Part shown: piece after piece, positions 54,423-64,000 of the stretch
Layout of the letters: the number at the start of each line of letters is the position of its first letter
Position numbering within the stretch: the stretch's first letter is position 1
NCBI GenBank assembly: GCA_030737835.1
Contig: JAUJYN010000026.1
Span: 1,450,395-1,514,394, forward strand
DNA: 64,000 nucleotides
Direction: 5' to 3'
Source of the DNA: Acorus gramineus
Taxonomy: Eukaryota > Streptophyta > Magnoliopsida > Acorales > Acoraceae
Position numbers and translations under genes: made by a program
The notes under the pieces: generated by a model
Database searches by the model: none
Told to the model about the DNA's origin: nothing
Seen by the model: only the letters and a program-made list of their open reading frames with translations

Positions 54423-56892
54423 CAAGCAACCTCCTTGTTGGTGCGCCCAACAAAGGTACTAGCCGAAGGAGCCGCTGCAGAAGCCCTGACAAGCATAGCC
54501 CCACTGGCTAATGTAACCCCTGGGGAGGCCAAGTTCGGAGTATTGACTGCTGCGGAAGGAATGGCCTCTGAGGCCAAGACAAAAGGAACCTCCGAGCGAG
54601 AGGGTTCTGAAGGAACAGCCGCGGTCTGAATGACCGAGGACACTATCAGAGACGGCGAGATGGAGGATGGAGTCTCCACCATAACGGCTGGGGGCACCCC
54701 CGAGGGAACTTCTGGAGGGGACGCAACCCCCATCGCCGCGACTGGGCTTGAGCCAGGTACTACCATCAAGGGAGGCACCACCTTGACTGCCTCGATTGAT
54801 GACAACTCAGCTCTTGCCAAGTCGACTACCGAGATGGAGGACTCGATCACCTCAACTTCAGGAGATAGCGGAACCACTACCGCGTCTAGAGATTTGCTAG
54901 CGGTAGCACTCGACGGGCTTCCCGGTCCGCTAGAGGTCGGGGCAAACCCCGATCCTTGACCACCAGCTGCATTCGCAGGAGGCCCACTTGGACCCCCAGA
55001 AGGGAGAGTCGAAGGTGTGCCAAGTGTGGCGACCGCCCCCTCTCCTGTCTCATCCCCCTGGACTGAAGATTCAGGGCGAGGCGTTTTAGACCTTTGTTTT
55101 GAAGGAAGCGGCAATCTGGGCCTCTTCCTTGAAACAAAGGCAAACTTGGCTTTGAGGGCAGCGAGCTGTCTAGCCACCTCCTCGTTCACAACGGGAGAAG
55201 AAGCAGAAGGAGCGTCGAGGCTTAATGATGTGCCAGCGACCACCGAGGAAGAGCCAGCGGCCCAAGAACCTGGAGGGCTAAGAATTTTGTGGAAATCTTT
55301 ATCCTCCACTTCTTGGGTGCGAGCAATCTGATCAAACTTCACCACTGAAGGATCCGGAGTTGCTTGCTCAAGGTCATCTGACAAGAAATAAAGAAACTCT
55401 TCAGGTCTCGATGATGAAGGGAACGATCTAAAAGGGCACTCACTCTTATGCTTACCCAATTTCATCGAACGAAGACAATGGGGCACCTTCGGCCCACCAT
55501 GCGGTCCGTAGGTAGAAAATTCCCAAGGACCGGTCAGCTGTACAAGACACTTCTCCCTCCACCCACTGTCGGACGAAGGGAGCTTCTCCACGAGAGGGGT
55601 TATGTCTTTTCTGGCCCGGAGATAGAAAGCATGCTGCTTTCCTCAGGTCATACAGATGGTAGATGTCGTCTACCCTGAGTTCGAGGTGCAGCGAACGGTT
55701 GATGGTGAGAACGCCCATCAGAACCCTCAACAGGTTAGGAGAACATTGTGTCGAGTGAAGCTTAAACTGACACATGAAGTACTTAACTAGTTGGGGGAGA
55801 GGAAGGGAAAGAGAACTTCACAGCATTTGAGAGTGATACATATATAGCCCATCAAGGTTCTGATGCTTCATGAGATCGAAGAACTTCTCTTGTGTATGCG
55901 TGATTGTGATGGAATGAGGGATTGACAAAGAAGATCTCAGTCTATGAACGATGTTCGTTGACATGGCGATGCGAGAAGAAAAACGATTGGAGGCAAGGTT
56001 TGAAAGCAAGGAGGGGATTTGATTTTTGAATTCTCTCTCTCTCCTCTTCTCAGCGAGTGATGACTACATTAAGGGGATGGTTCTCCCTCAATAACTTTCC
56101 GCAATCATGGTAAGGGCGTGAAAATCAAGATCGTGGAAGATTTACCGCCAAAATCTTCTACAGAAATCGAGGAATAGCTAGCACGGAGACGAGGCGTCAG
56201 TTTCAACTGATGTGCAGCTTACATGGAAAGTTTACGATATTTCTATCTCTAACTTCCCACTTGGCCTCATGAAAGGACAGATCGGCGGGAAGGTCGTTAC
56301 GACCAGATGGATGCATCCAGGGGCATCCTGGCCAAGGGCATGACACGAGGCATCTTTACTCGTTTCATGCAGAGTAGCCTATTCGCCTAGTGCGGGCAAT
56401 TTGCGGTTGAAGTCGAGACAACTTAGCTTTGAAGCACTAAGGTGGGAAAAGCATACAGCGAGGAAGATATCCTATGTTCTTTAAAGACTTCGCTAAACGA
56501 CACGAGTACATAAGACAAGAAAGAGCAAGGTTGACCCAAAAAGTAATTTTTTATTCATTCGATTGGATAAAGATTACACACAAAAAAAAAGATATACATG
56601 CTCAACCCTATGTCCTGTTCTCTGCTCGGCCCTTCCCACGAGACCTCCTCTCCCGTGCGGCACAGTGAAGTATGGGCAGCTCCTCGTTGCTCATCTCTCC
56701 AAAACGACATGAGTGGTCAACGTAGCCCAAGCGGTAGCCGCTGATGAAGTAGAAGTCCAGAAGATGAACCTCTTCATCACCCTCGCAAGCTTCATGAAGA
56801 AACCGCAGTTGTTGATCTATGGAGAGGACGACTACATGAGCTGAGGCTTGCAAGTTCCTGGATGGATCGTCGTTAGGGAGATTGACACCCAC
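54423..56892 (-). CDS. Antisense ORF region of Tat2, one long open frame
   Basis: Downstream of pol, on the opposite strand, open frames cover 54423-55591 (about 390 codons, part of a 422-codon frame that overlaps the pol end), 55452-55775 and 56608-56892. The first contains GWREKCLVQLTGPWEFSTYGPHGGPKVP and then a long Ser/Pro/Ala/Val-rich part. The second has QCSPNLLRVLMGVL and LELRVDDIYHLYDLRK. This resembles the putative gypsy-type transposon domain family found in antisense ORFs of Tat-lineage elements such as maize Grande and Retand. Function unknown. The long open frame despite a broken pol is notable. I make no claim that it is expressed. Confidence 0.6.
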
Positions 56893-56959
56893 AAGACGTT
56901 CCTCTAGAATAGGAGCAGCATCCGCATCAACACTCGGGAGATATCCTTTTGATCCACGT

Positions 56960-58128
56960 TCGAACGAATTTCATGACGGAAATTGCGGCTTAACATCATC
57001 GCAAATCCAAACAAAATATCAGCGTCTGCATTTTCACGAGGACAAAAGCGATGGATGATTATTTTTCTCCGCATATAAGAAGCCTTGCAAACAATATTTT
57101 TTTACCACATCTTCTTTTCCCATGATATCTAATGGATATTTAACAAAAGTATCTATATCCTTATTTCTTAAATGTTTTATATATGATTTGTATGATGTTA
57201 ATATTACATTTCTGACATCGAATAAATGTAACAGTCTGAAATGTAACATTTATTCGTGTATTGCATTTGTTTCAATGCAAATAGTAATTTATATTTGTTA
57301 CATTTATTAATGTAACAGTCAAATACATATATTTGTTAAATGTATCACACAACAAAAAAATATGTTTGATATTTTCTATAAAATGTAACTGATTATTGAA
57401 AATATAATCTGTTTATAAATTGTTTAAATGTAAATATAACAAATCATTGTGAGAGATATAAATATTTAAGAAATGTACTTGACGTAACTGCTTCATATAG
57501 TAACTATATATGTTTTTTTTATTTAAATTTCAATACAATAAATACCTGAACTTTTTAATGTTCAATTAATAACATTCTTAAAAAAAAAAATTTAATGTGT
57601 ACAATAAGAATATAAGTTTTAAGAAGAATTTTGATTAAAACAATTTAGATCATTTTTTTGTGTAATTTAGTTTTAATTGTAATTTAGGCAAGGATTTTAA
57701 AATTCAAAATTTGAAATGGATAAATGGATTTCAAGATTCCCTCATAACCGAATAGAAAAAATGGGGGGATTTGGGTTAATGGGATAGATTTTTAATGAAA
57801 GGCAGATTTGTATTTTGACATTTTATCTTTTTTGAAAAGTCAACAAACCAATTAATAAGAACCAATAAGATGATGACACCTCATGGGGCCCATGAGTGGG
57901 GCTTATTCTTTGGGGCTTGGGTATCACCATTGTAACGATTTATATGTTTTGATAAATTCTTTTTATATTTTCATAAATGCATCAATGTAATTCATTAGAG
58001 TGTATGCTTCGATTTTTATAAAAACACGTAACTTGTTAGATGAGGTATACTATTTTTTGAAAATTAAAAATATGTGTAGACTAAAATTAAGATTGAAAAA
58101 ACATTGTATGTAACAATATCTTATTCTA
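56960..58128. other. AT-rich intergenic DNA, no gene seen
   Basis: Very AT-rich. Several copies of an AATGTAAC(A/C) motif occur at 57180-57320 in both orientations, suggesting a decayed AT-rich MITE. No coding exon, LTR or RNA gene could be supported. Confidence 0.55.
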
Positions 58129-58320
58129 TATATATATATAGAAAGTCCCACAAGGGATATGGTGAATATAACATAATAAGGCTCAAAATCCATAACTACG
58201 GTCCACTGGGGGCCAAGCCAATGGCCCAGTACTCCCCATAGGGGGATGTTTAATTGAGATTGAACTTGGGATCTCCACACGGAGCAGGTGCAGCTAAACT
58301 ACCTCGCCAACGAGGGGTGG
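58129..58320 (-). mobile_element. tRNA-derived SINE
   Basis: On the minus strand the unit begins CCCCTCGTTGGCGAGG and has an A-box-like TAGTTTAGCTGC. A B-box-like AAGTTCAATCTC follows about 35 bases later. The unit ends in TTGTGGGACTTTCTATATATATATAG. The pol III promoter boxes and a TTGTGGGACTTTC-type 3' end followed by a short AT repeat fit plant SINEs of the Au type. About 190 bp, which is a usual length. I could not define a target duplication. Confidence 0.65.
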
Positions 58321-58440
58321 TGAGATATTTTAGATCTCATTAATCGAAGGTACGACACTGATAGATACATTTTTTTTTTCTTTTAAATGTTCATCGTAGC
58401 ATGAAATTTTACTAGGAGAGTAAAATAAAAAGATCAATCT

Positions 58441-59035
58441 TTTGGCTCATTTATTTGGGTGGAGGAGAGTAGAAGTAAAAGTCATCATTTGGCCCAAGGC
58501 CTGAAAAGCTAGCCTGTCTGCCCAGGCCCACAGAGTAAAAACCTGGCTCATTTTAAGGAGGGCCAGGCTCGGACCTAATTCTGGAGCCCAAGCCCAACCG
58601 ATGGTGCAGCACGAAATTGGCATATGTTCGAGCTGGCTCATAGGCTCGTGGGGGGCCATGTGCCTATTCATTTTTTATTTGTTAATATCCAATGGATGTA
58701 AACATTTTTTTAATAAATATAACATATTTAATTAATGTGAACATCATTTTTTTAAAAAAAATTTGTGTTATTTTAACATTAATATAAAAATGCACAATAT
58801 AAAATTGAAAAACAAACAAAATAAAAAACAAAACATTCTTTAAAAATCTTGGCTCTCAAGCTCACCCGTGGGCCCAAAGCCCGAGCCCTGCTCGCAGGCT
58901 CAGACCTGCATCTCAGCTTGGTTATTTGGCCACGGGCCGGCCCAGGCTAGAACTGCAAGCCTGTGCCTAGGTCCAGGTTTGGGCCTTGTTTCAAAGGGCC
59001 GGGCCGGCAGGACTCGGCCAGTTGCCAATGCCTAA
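58441..59035. mobile_element. hAT-like non-autonomous element remnant
   Basis: Two GC-rich arms (58470-58670 and 58850-59035), crowded with GGCCC, GGGCC and AGGCT motifs, flank an AT-rich centre. The right end, GGCCAGTTGCCAATGCC, resembles the GGCAAT...GGGCCGGGCC-type ends of plant hAT-like elements. The left end is not clear, so limits are approximate. Confidence 0.4.
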
Positions 59036-59206
59036 GAAAGAGAACCGGAGAAGCAACACTTGGATGGGGCAATTAAATAAATTTCACTACAATTTCTTTT
59101 CTTTTTTTCTTTTCAGATTGCATAGCTGAAGAAAAAGGAAGTTGGAAAGATAAAGAAAAAGATAATGGGACAGTTGAATGAACATATTACATTGGTTTGG
59201 GCCTTA

Positions 59207-59456
59207 TTATAGGTAGTAGCATTTGGTATCGCGATTGCAAAACTGATTTTCTACAATCACTGGGTTTAAAACTGATTCTGCAGGAAGCTGCCTCTCCCCT
59301 GCTTTCTCAAATCACAGCTTTTAGGCACTATTTCCCTAAACACTATTTGCAGGAAGCTGCGATTGTAAAACTGTTTGGGTTACATGATTTGAAAACCATC
59401 TACCTGCAATCGCAAAAGATGCGCAATTGCGCAACCAAACACTATCGTAGTCTTTT
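59207..59456. mobile_element. MITE with CATTTGGT/ACCAAACAC ends
   Basis: About 250 bp with imperfect terminal inverted repeats: GTAGCATTTGGTATCGCGATTGC on the left and GCGCAATTGCGCAACCAAACACTATC on the right. Inside, CAGGAAGCTGC occurs twice (about 59280 and 59350) and GATTGTAAAACTG-like motifs occur repeatedly. Ends of this kind are common among plant hAT and Harbinger MITEs. The target duplication is uncertain (GTAG is a candidate). Confidence 0.6.
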
Positions 59457-59519
59457 TATAAGTTCGAGCCCAAATTAGCGAAGGAGGGATTATTTGAACC
59501 AATCAACAACCCACAACAC

Positions 59520-59620
59520 ATTCCCCGTGACCAGGGCCGGCGGAGCCAGTGGGGCGAGCTAGGCCCGATGCGGCGATGCCCCACCAAAGCCGTGGGTGGA
59601 CTGGGTGATATTTTCTGTTC
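59520..59620. mobile_element. Possible hAT terminus
   Basis: CAGGGCCGGCGGAGCCAGTG followed by a GC-rich strip is close to the CAGGGGCGGAGCCA-type terminus of Ac-like plant hAT elements. No partner end was found and the following DNA is AT-rich, so this is one end only. Confidence 0.4.
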
Positions 59621-60270
59621 ATCAAGCTAATTTTGCTTTTTTTTAATAGACCAGCAGAAAAATTAAAAGAGATTATTTTACTAAAGAAATCATGAAAACA
59701 AAAATATCATTATTTGAAATTTATTTAATGGATAATGTTAAGTACAACACCAAATGCAATCATACGGACTATCGACATATGTTATAATTTTTTAAAATAG
59801 TAAACCTCTTGTGATGAGGCATAAGGTAATGAAAATGTATATCTATCCATTTCGATTTGAATGGATTTATTTTTATAATACCATAAAAAAAATTAATGAG
59901 GTATATATCTCATCTAAGATAATATGTAATTTTTTACAAAGTCCAAATTGAAGGGGATGGGGTGTGGAAGCGATAGAAAAACAAAAAATAAACAGTGGGA
60001 AACCGCAAAGCCGATGGATAAAAAAGGTTACTCTCATCTAAGAAGGTATATAATGCATAACAATCTGACTGGATTGTGCTACCATTCACATGTTTGGATT
60101 GCAGTATAACATAAGTTTATGTTATATGAAGCTTACGGTTTTTATCATCCTTGAAGTCGTGCATTCAGTTTAATTTTTGTAAAGCACATTCAAGACATAT
60201 TACTTTAGTTCAAGATAGCATATAAAACCTTCAATTTTTAGTTACCTCTCATTTAAATTAAATTGGCATC
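59620..60270. other. AT-rich DNA, nothing recognised
   Basis: Intergenic-looking sequence between the hAT-like terminus and the exon-like fragment at 60359. I see no gene or repeat boundary. Confidence 0.5.
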
Positions 60271-60358
60271 ATTTGGAACTATATTGGAAAAGTAATGGCC
60301 ATATTAACATTACTGCCCCTAGAAGGACAAAGCGCGATGTCCTATGTTCGTCTCTGTT

Positions 60359-60512
60359 TTTAGCACAGTTGGATGCATCATCTGATCTTGGTATAATAAG
60401 AAAAGTTGTGGATATTTTTGTCAGCTATCAACAGAAGTTGTGTCATATGATTCAGTGTTCTTTGGGAGAAGATATGACAGTTAGAGTCGAGGATGCGCAG
60501 AGTTTTATTGTA
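60359..60512 (+). pseudogene. Exon-like fragment of an unknown gene
   Basis: An open stretch bounded by a good acceptor (TCTCTGTTTTTAG, AG at 60361-60362) and a donor-like GTAGGG (about 60510). It reads LDASSDLGIIRKVVDIFVSYQQ and, farther on, SLGEDMTVRVEDAQSF. Codon use and composition are gene-like, unlike the AT-rich flanks. I do not recognise the family. No neighbouring exons were found, so it is probably an isolated exon, perhaps one carried by the adjacent Mutator-like element. Confidence 0.4.
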
Positions 60513-60559
60513 GGGTATTTTGGTAATTTCATGAATTTCTTAATTTCACTTGAATGAGT

Positions 60560-60830
60560 CATTAGTTTGATTATTGAACCAGGATTTGATTCCAAGAGAG
60601 CTCTCAGGTAGCGAGGCAACATCGTGTACTGCATTGCATGACATGCATCTATTTCTTCAATGGCCTTCCCCTAAACTCTATATGATTTGGTTTTGTTGAC
60701 TTCCAATCCATATGTTCTTTGCAAATTTTCAATAATGGTAGCATCTTTAAGTACCCTGTCATCACGCAATTCATCAATAATAGTTCTTGCATTCCAAGTA
60801 GATGTGGCGGATATATTCATCTCCCTTTTT
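60560..60830 (-). pseudogene. MULE (MuDR-type) transposase fragment
   Basis: On the minus strand the frame reads SATSTWNARTIIDELRDDRVLKDATIIENLQRTYGLEVNKTKSY and, after one stop, GKAIEEIDACHAMQYTMLPRYLRALLESNPGS. The YGLEV...KAIEEI...LPRYL...NPGS pattern is the segment before the catalytic core of plant Mutator-like transposases. The core itself is missing, and at about 60560 the sequence passes into unrelated DNA. It is a truncated fossil transposase. Confidence 0.75.
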
Positions 60831-60899
60831 TCACGTGTGGATATATTTTTTAATGCTTTTTGGAGAAAGAAAAAATATCAAACCGGGTCCGATGTCGCA

Positions 60900-61719
60900 T
60901 GATCTGTCCGCTCCACTTCCTCCGACGAGTTCAATTGGCTTGCTAGCGATCCTCCTCCTCGAGCGTCATGGAAACAGGATTGGAGGTAACCTGCAGTAGA
61001 CCCTCCAATACTCAAGTCAATAGAATGCACAATTAGGGTTATTGTAAAAACGAATTTCACATACCTCATTAAGGAGAACCGGTTCCCTATTTATTGTGTT
61101 TTCGGTCAAACCCTAGAATCCTATGGGAATCCTTCTCCCATCGGACGGATGGGACGGGATCCTAGATTCTAGGGGATCAATTATGTATTATTTATGGGAT
61201 TTGCAAGATCTGCAGTCATTATCCTTTCATAAATGCACATAATTTGTTGGGATCATCTGGATCAATTGGTGATTAATTCCACATCCAGCATATATTATTG
61301 TGATCCTAGAGGATCAGTTACATGATGACTTTAAATTTAATATATCTGTGTAGATTTAGAGAATCAACAACTGATAATCCTTGATTTAAAATTTAAGTTA
61401 TGGATTTACTGGTTTGGAATGATGCTTGTACGTTGGACATTGAAGGTTTAACAAGCCGGAATCCGCTTATGGTAGGTGATCCAAGTCGTGGGTCCTTGCC
61501 AATAGAGTCATGGGCCGTTAGTACGTAGAGCATAGTTGGTGGACCTCATTTTTGGGCCCTACACTTTCACTTAAAATCCGGTTCTATGTTCAGATGGCGA
61601 GGCATGAACCCTCCATAAACAATTTAAATTAGCACATACACAAGTTACTCTATCACTTTCATTTTTCTTGAATACCAATTAAAAAAAAATCCTCCTTGGA
61701 TTGGAAATTCCTTGAAATC
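60900..61719. other. Unrecognised DNA, no gene seen
   Basis: A mixed-composition stretch between the MULE fragment and LTR B2. A GGATCCTAGATTCTAGGGGATC area near 61155-61175 has short inverted repeats. Nothing can be called with confidence; it may include an old LTR. Confidence 0.4.
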
Positions 61720-62384
61720 TGTTATATATGTGTCACTTTTTACCTTCTGGTCACCTTTGGAACATTTCTGGCAGTTTTTCAACTTTTTCTTTTTTCGATC
61801 GGAACCGCTAAAATTTTAGACTTTTAGCTATCATCATGAGCTTGAGAACTCTGATTGAAAATCTAACTGCACATTATGTGTCCTGGTGCCATTTCAAGCC
61901 TCCCACAAAAATTTCATCGAATTCCGGTAACGTTTCATAATTTGGGCAGTTCCGAATCGTATCCGGGTTTTGATCAAACGAAAATTCATGGGGAGACTTG
62001 ACCAAGTCAAAGATGAATTTGACCAAGTCAAGTTTGACCATTGACTTGGTCAAATGGTTTTGTTTGTTTGTGTGGTTGGGTTGACTCAAAGTCAAACACC
62101 AAAAACCCTAATTTTTTCTAAGTGTGTGAGTGTGTGAGTGTGTGTGTGTGTGTACCAAAAGTGGGCGTCCCCTTCATCTTCTCTCTTCATCTCTCTCTCT
62201 CACTCAAAAATCCATCTCTCCCTCTTGTGTTTTTCCTCCATTAGAGGTAGTAGGAGGAGTTGAAATAGAAAGCCATTGAAGGGAAAAAGAAAAGTAGGGT
62301 TCCGATCTACCTCTCCATGGTCTTTGATTTGTCTTCCCCTTTGTTGACCTCCCTCTCATGGCTTCCTCGCCCCCCTATTTTCAG

Positions 62385-62489
62385 CCATCTTTAGGCCTTG
62401 CTAGAGGCTGAGGTGGTGGTGGTCTTGGTGGTGGCGATTCGGTGCGCGAAGGGCACCCGAGTTCCTCCCTTTGTTCTTCCTCCTTTTGG
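62385..62489 (+). other. Exon-like block beta in B2
   Basis: 105 nt between the acceptor CCCTATTTTCAG and the donor TTGG|GTAAGT. It begins with CCATCTTTAGG and passes a GGTGGTGGT repeat, as in family A, which also has GGTGGTGG-type repeats in this block. Confidence 0.6.
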
Positions 62490-63069
62490 GTAAGTTTTTC
62501 TCCTCCCCTAGCTAGTTTAGATGCTTGTTTAGGGTGTGTAAATGGTTATGCATGTATGCATGGGTGTTGGGGGGGTCTGGGAGGGCTGAGGAAGGGGTGG
62601 AAGGGGCTCAGTGCGCTTGCGGGATCATCCGCGCATGTGCGAGCGCAGACGCGCGCACAGGCAGGCGCTGGCGAGCGCGCGCGCGTACGCGCAGACGCGC
62701 GGGCATGGGCGCGAGGTGCTGCGCGGGCGCGTAGTGCGCGCGGGTACGAGCAGGCTGGGCTCGCGGTGCGCGCGGGCGCGCGTGAGCGTGTGCGCGCGCG
62801 CGGCAGCGTGTCTGGGCGCTCGGGCAGGGGCGTGGCAGTGCGCCAGGGGCGCAGGGGCGCGTGCGGGCATGCGCATTCGTGCGTGCATGTGCGGGTGGCC
62901 ATGCGTATGGCTGCCCGAGGGTTCAGGAGGGTGTCGGGGCACTCGGACTCGCGTGTGCTCGCGTGCGTGCGGGCCCGTATGCATGCTTGTCCGAGTGTTG
63001 GGTTTTTCTAGTAAATATCTTATGTATTTGTGTAGTTTACTCACCATATTGAATGCCCCTGTCGTGCAG

Positions 63070-63105
63070 ATCTTGACGGACGGTCACGCAACGACTCGGG
63101 TTTCG
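63070..63105 (+). other. Exon-like block gamma in B2
   Basis: 36 nt between the acceptor CTGTCGTGCAG and the donor TTTCG|GTGAGT. It starts ATCTTGACGG, where A4 starts ATCTGGTCGG. Confidence 0.6.
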
Positions 63106-64000
63106 GTGAGTGGAACAATCCAACCCAGTAGGGAGGCGTTTGATGCACGTAGGCATTCATTGCCCTCCCCTGGGGCACCATAATTGCATATTAACTAGTA
63201 ATCAATGTAAACTATGCTATGCATGAATTAATATGATGTATCCATGCCACCTTAGACTTGTATGCTAGGGATATGCACCCATATATCATGTATAGAGGCC
63301 TATGCATGCCTAGTCACCATGTCCCCTGATTGGAAAGCCCCGAACTATGCATGTTTCCATCTAGTTTAATCTAATTAAATCAAAATGAGAGCATATAGTT
63401 ATAAGCATGCCTTAGAGAATATTATAACCTTGTTGTTATAATATATGTCTCCCCGCATCTGAGTTATGCGCCCTGGAGGAATTCTTGAGAATTCATGACA
63501 TTAGTAGAGTTACAATCGGTGTCGACGGATCCAAGAGGATCGTGTCCGTGTGAGTAGGCTGTCTTCTCCTTTTGGTTGGATCCGATGTAGGGACTCCCCG
63601 GCGTTGGCTGACCTGACAGAGGGCTCCCGTCCGTAGGTACCTCCGATGTGTCGGACAGTACTAATAGTGGGAGTGGACTAGGTGGAGGCTACGAGGGTGG
63701 GAGAGGCTACCGGGTGGACCAGGGGTGGAGAGCGGTCTAGTATGCCCCAAGAGGCCCATGTCACCCCCAGTAAAGGGTGAGGGTGAGGGGGGGAGGTGGG
63801 TTGGCGATGAAACGACCCACTAGAATGTGTTGTTGCTCCCGTTTTTAGGGGCTATGAATTTATATAAGGTTAATATGAATTGTGATGCATGGGTTGTGCT
63901 ATTCACTGAGCGTGTGGCTCACCCCTCGCATTTCTTTTCTTCTAGTTATATCTGAGTCGGATCTGAATGAGGAGCTCCCTGAGGTACCACAGCAGTAGCG

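Larger units (their letters stand above)
50330..56960 (+). mobile_element. Tat2: Tat-lineage gypsy element, 3' end not found
   Basis: A plus-strand relative of Tat1. It has a 5' LTR, primer-binding site, gag, zinc-knuckle-like region, protease and reverse transcriptase, followed by a long antisense ORF region. Pol is incomplete, integrase was not found, and no 3' LTR was seen before the AT-rich DNA at about 56960. It lies head-on to the host gene, its LTR starting about 525 bp upstream of the gene's ATG. Fossil with several breaks. Confidence 0.85.
61720..64000 (+). mobile_element. B2: family B LTR, right end outside window
   Basis: It starts TGTTATATATGTGTCAC at 61720 and follows the family B LTR in the plus orientation for about 2.28 kb to the window edge. 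Compared with B1, roughly 0.5 kb is still to come. It contains a GT/CT-rich promoter-side tract (62120-62230), exon-like blocks beta and gamma, a CpG-dense tract (62610-62985) and an acceptor at 63945. It is clearly diverged from B1, so it is another subfamily. Whether it is a 5' LTR or a solo LTR cannot be told here. Confidence 0.85.

Noticed and set aside
56608-57000. Search for a 3' LTR of Tat2
   Set aside because: I looked for the TGGAGATAAAAATCC start and the ...CCTCA end between 55800 and 58100 and found neither. The element is probably truncated.

Overview
This is a piece of a plant nuclear genome, almost certainly an angiosperm. It is about 85% nested LTR retrotransposons, carrying plant-specific lineages: Ty3/gypsy Tat with an archaeal-type RNase H, Tekay/Del-type chromoviruses with LTRs of 2.8-3.7 kb, and Ty1/copia. 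Small DNA transposons and one SINE are also present. I recognise only one complete host gene. I cannot name the species from sequence alone.

Layout. (1) 1-21119: a Tat-lineage gypsy element on the minus strand running off the left edge. It is interrupted by a solo LTR of family A (95-3809) in its integrase region and by an 11-kb family A element (9662-20663) in its 5' LTR. (2) 21120-22833: AT-rich DNA ending in a CACTA-like terminus. (3) 22834-36144: the 3' end of a copia element with a very short LTR. A family A LTR split that LTR, and a family B chromovirus (26747-35386) then split the family A LTR. (4) 36192-47428: a second copia element on the minus strand, with 5-bp target duplications. 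It hosts a possible solo LTR, a hAT-type MITE, another LTR fragment, a foldback Mutator-type MITE, and a Tat solo LTR that itself hosts family A solo LTR A4 (43409-47014). (5) 47429-50329: a gene island. A three-exon minus-strand gene (47839-49805) encodes a 142-residue protein resembling the cold- and clock-regulated COR27/COR28 proteins, with a TATA box, a G-box and evening-element-like sites just upstream. (6) 50330 to about 56960: a second, plus-strand Tat element with a long antisense ORF after pol. (7) 56960-61719: AT-rich DNA with a SINE, hAT/MITE debris, a MULE transposase fragment and an exon-like piece. (8) 61720 to the right edge: the beginning of another family B LTR.

The most unusual signal is inside the long LTRs of families A and B. 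These families are strongly diverged, yet both keep exon-like blocks of nearly constant length (about 103-107 nt and 36-37 nt). The blocks are bounded by consensus splice acceptors and donors and lie in the same order. The intervening introns have changed completely and in one copy have been replaced outright. This suggests that the LTR specifies a multiply spliced untranslated leader upstream of the primer-binding site. The intron between the two blocks usually holds a CpG-dense, alternating purine-pyrimidine tract.

Target-site duplications support the nesting: cataa for A1, agacc for A2, actac for B1, gctcc for A4, tatat for copia C2, and a near match for the Tat solo LTR. All retroelements are treated as fossils. 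Their coding regions are decayed or incomplete.
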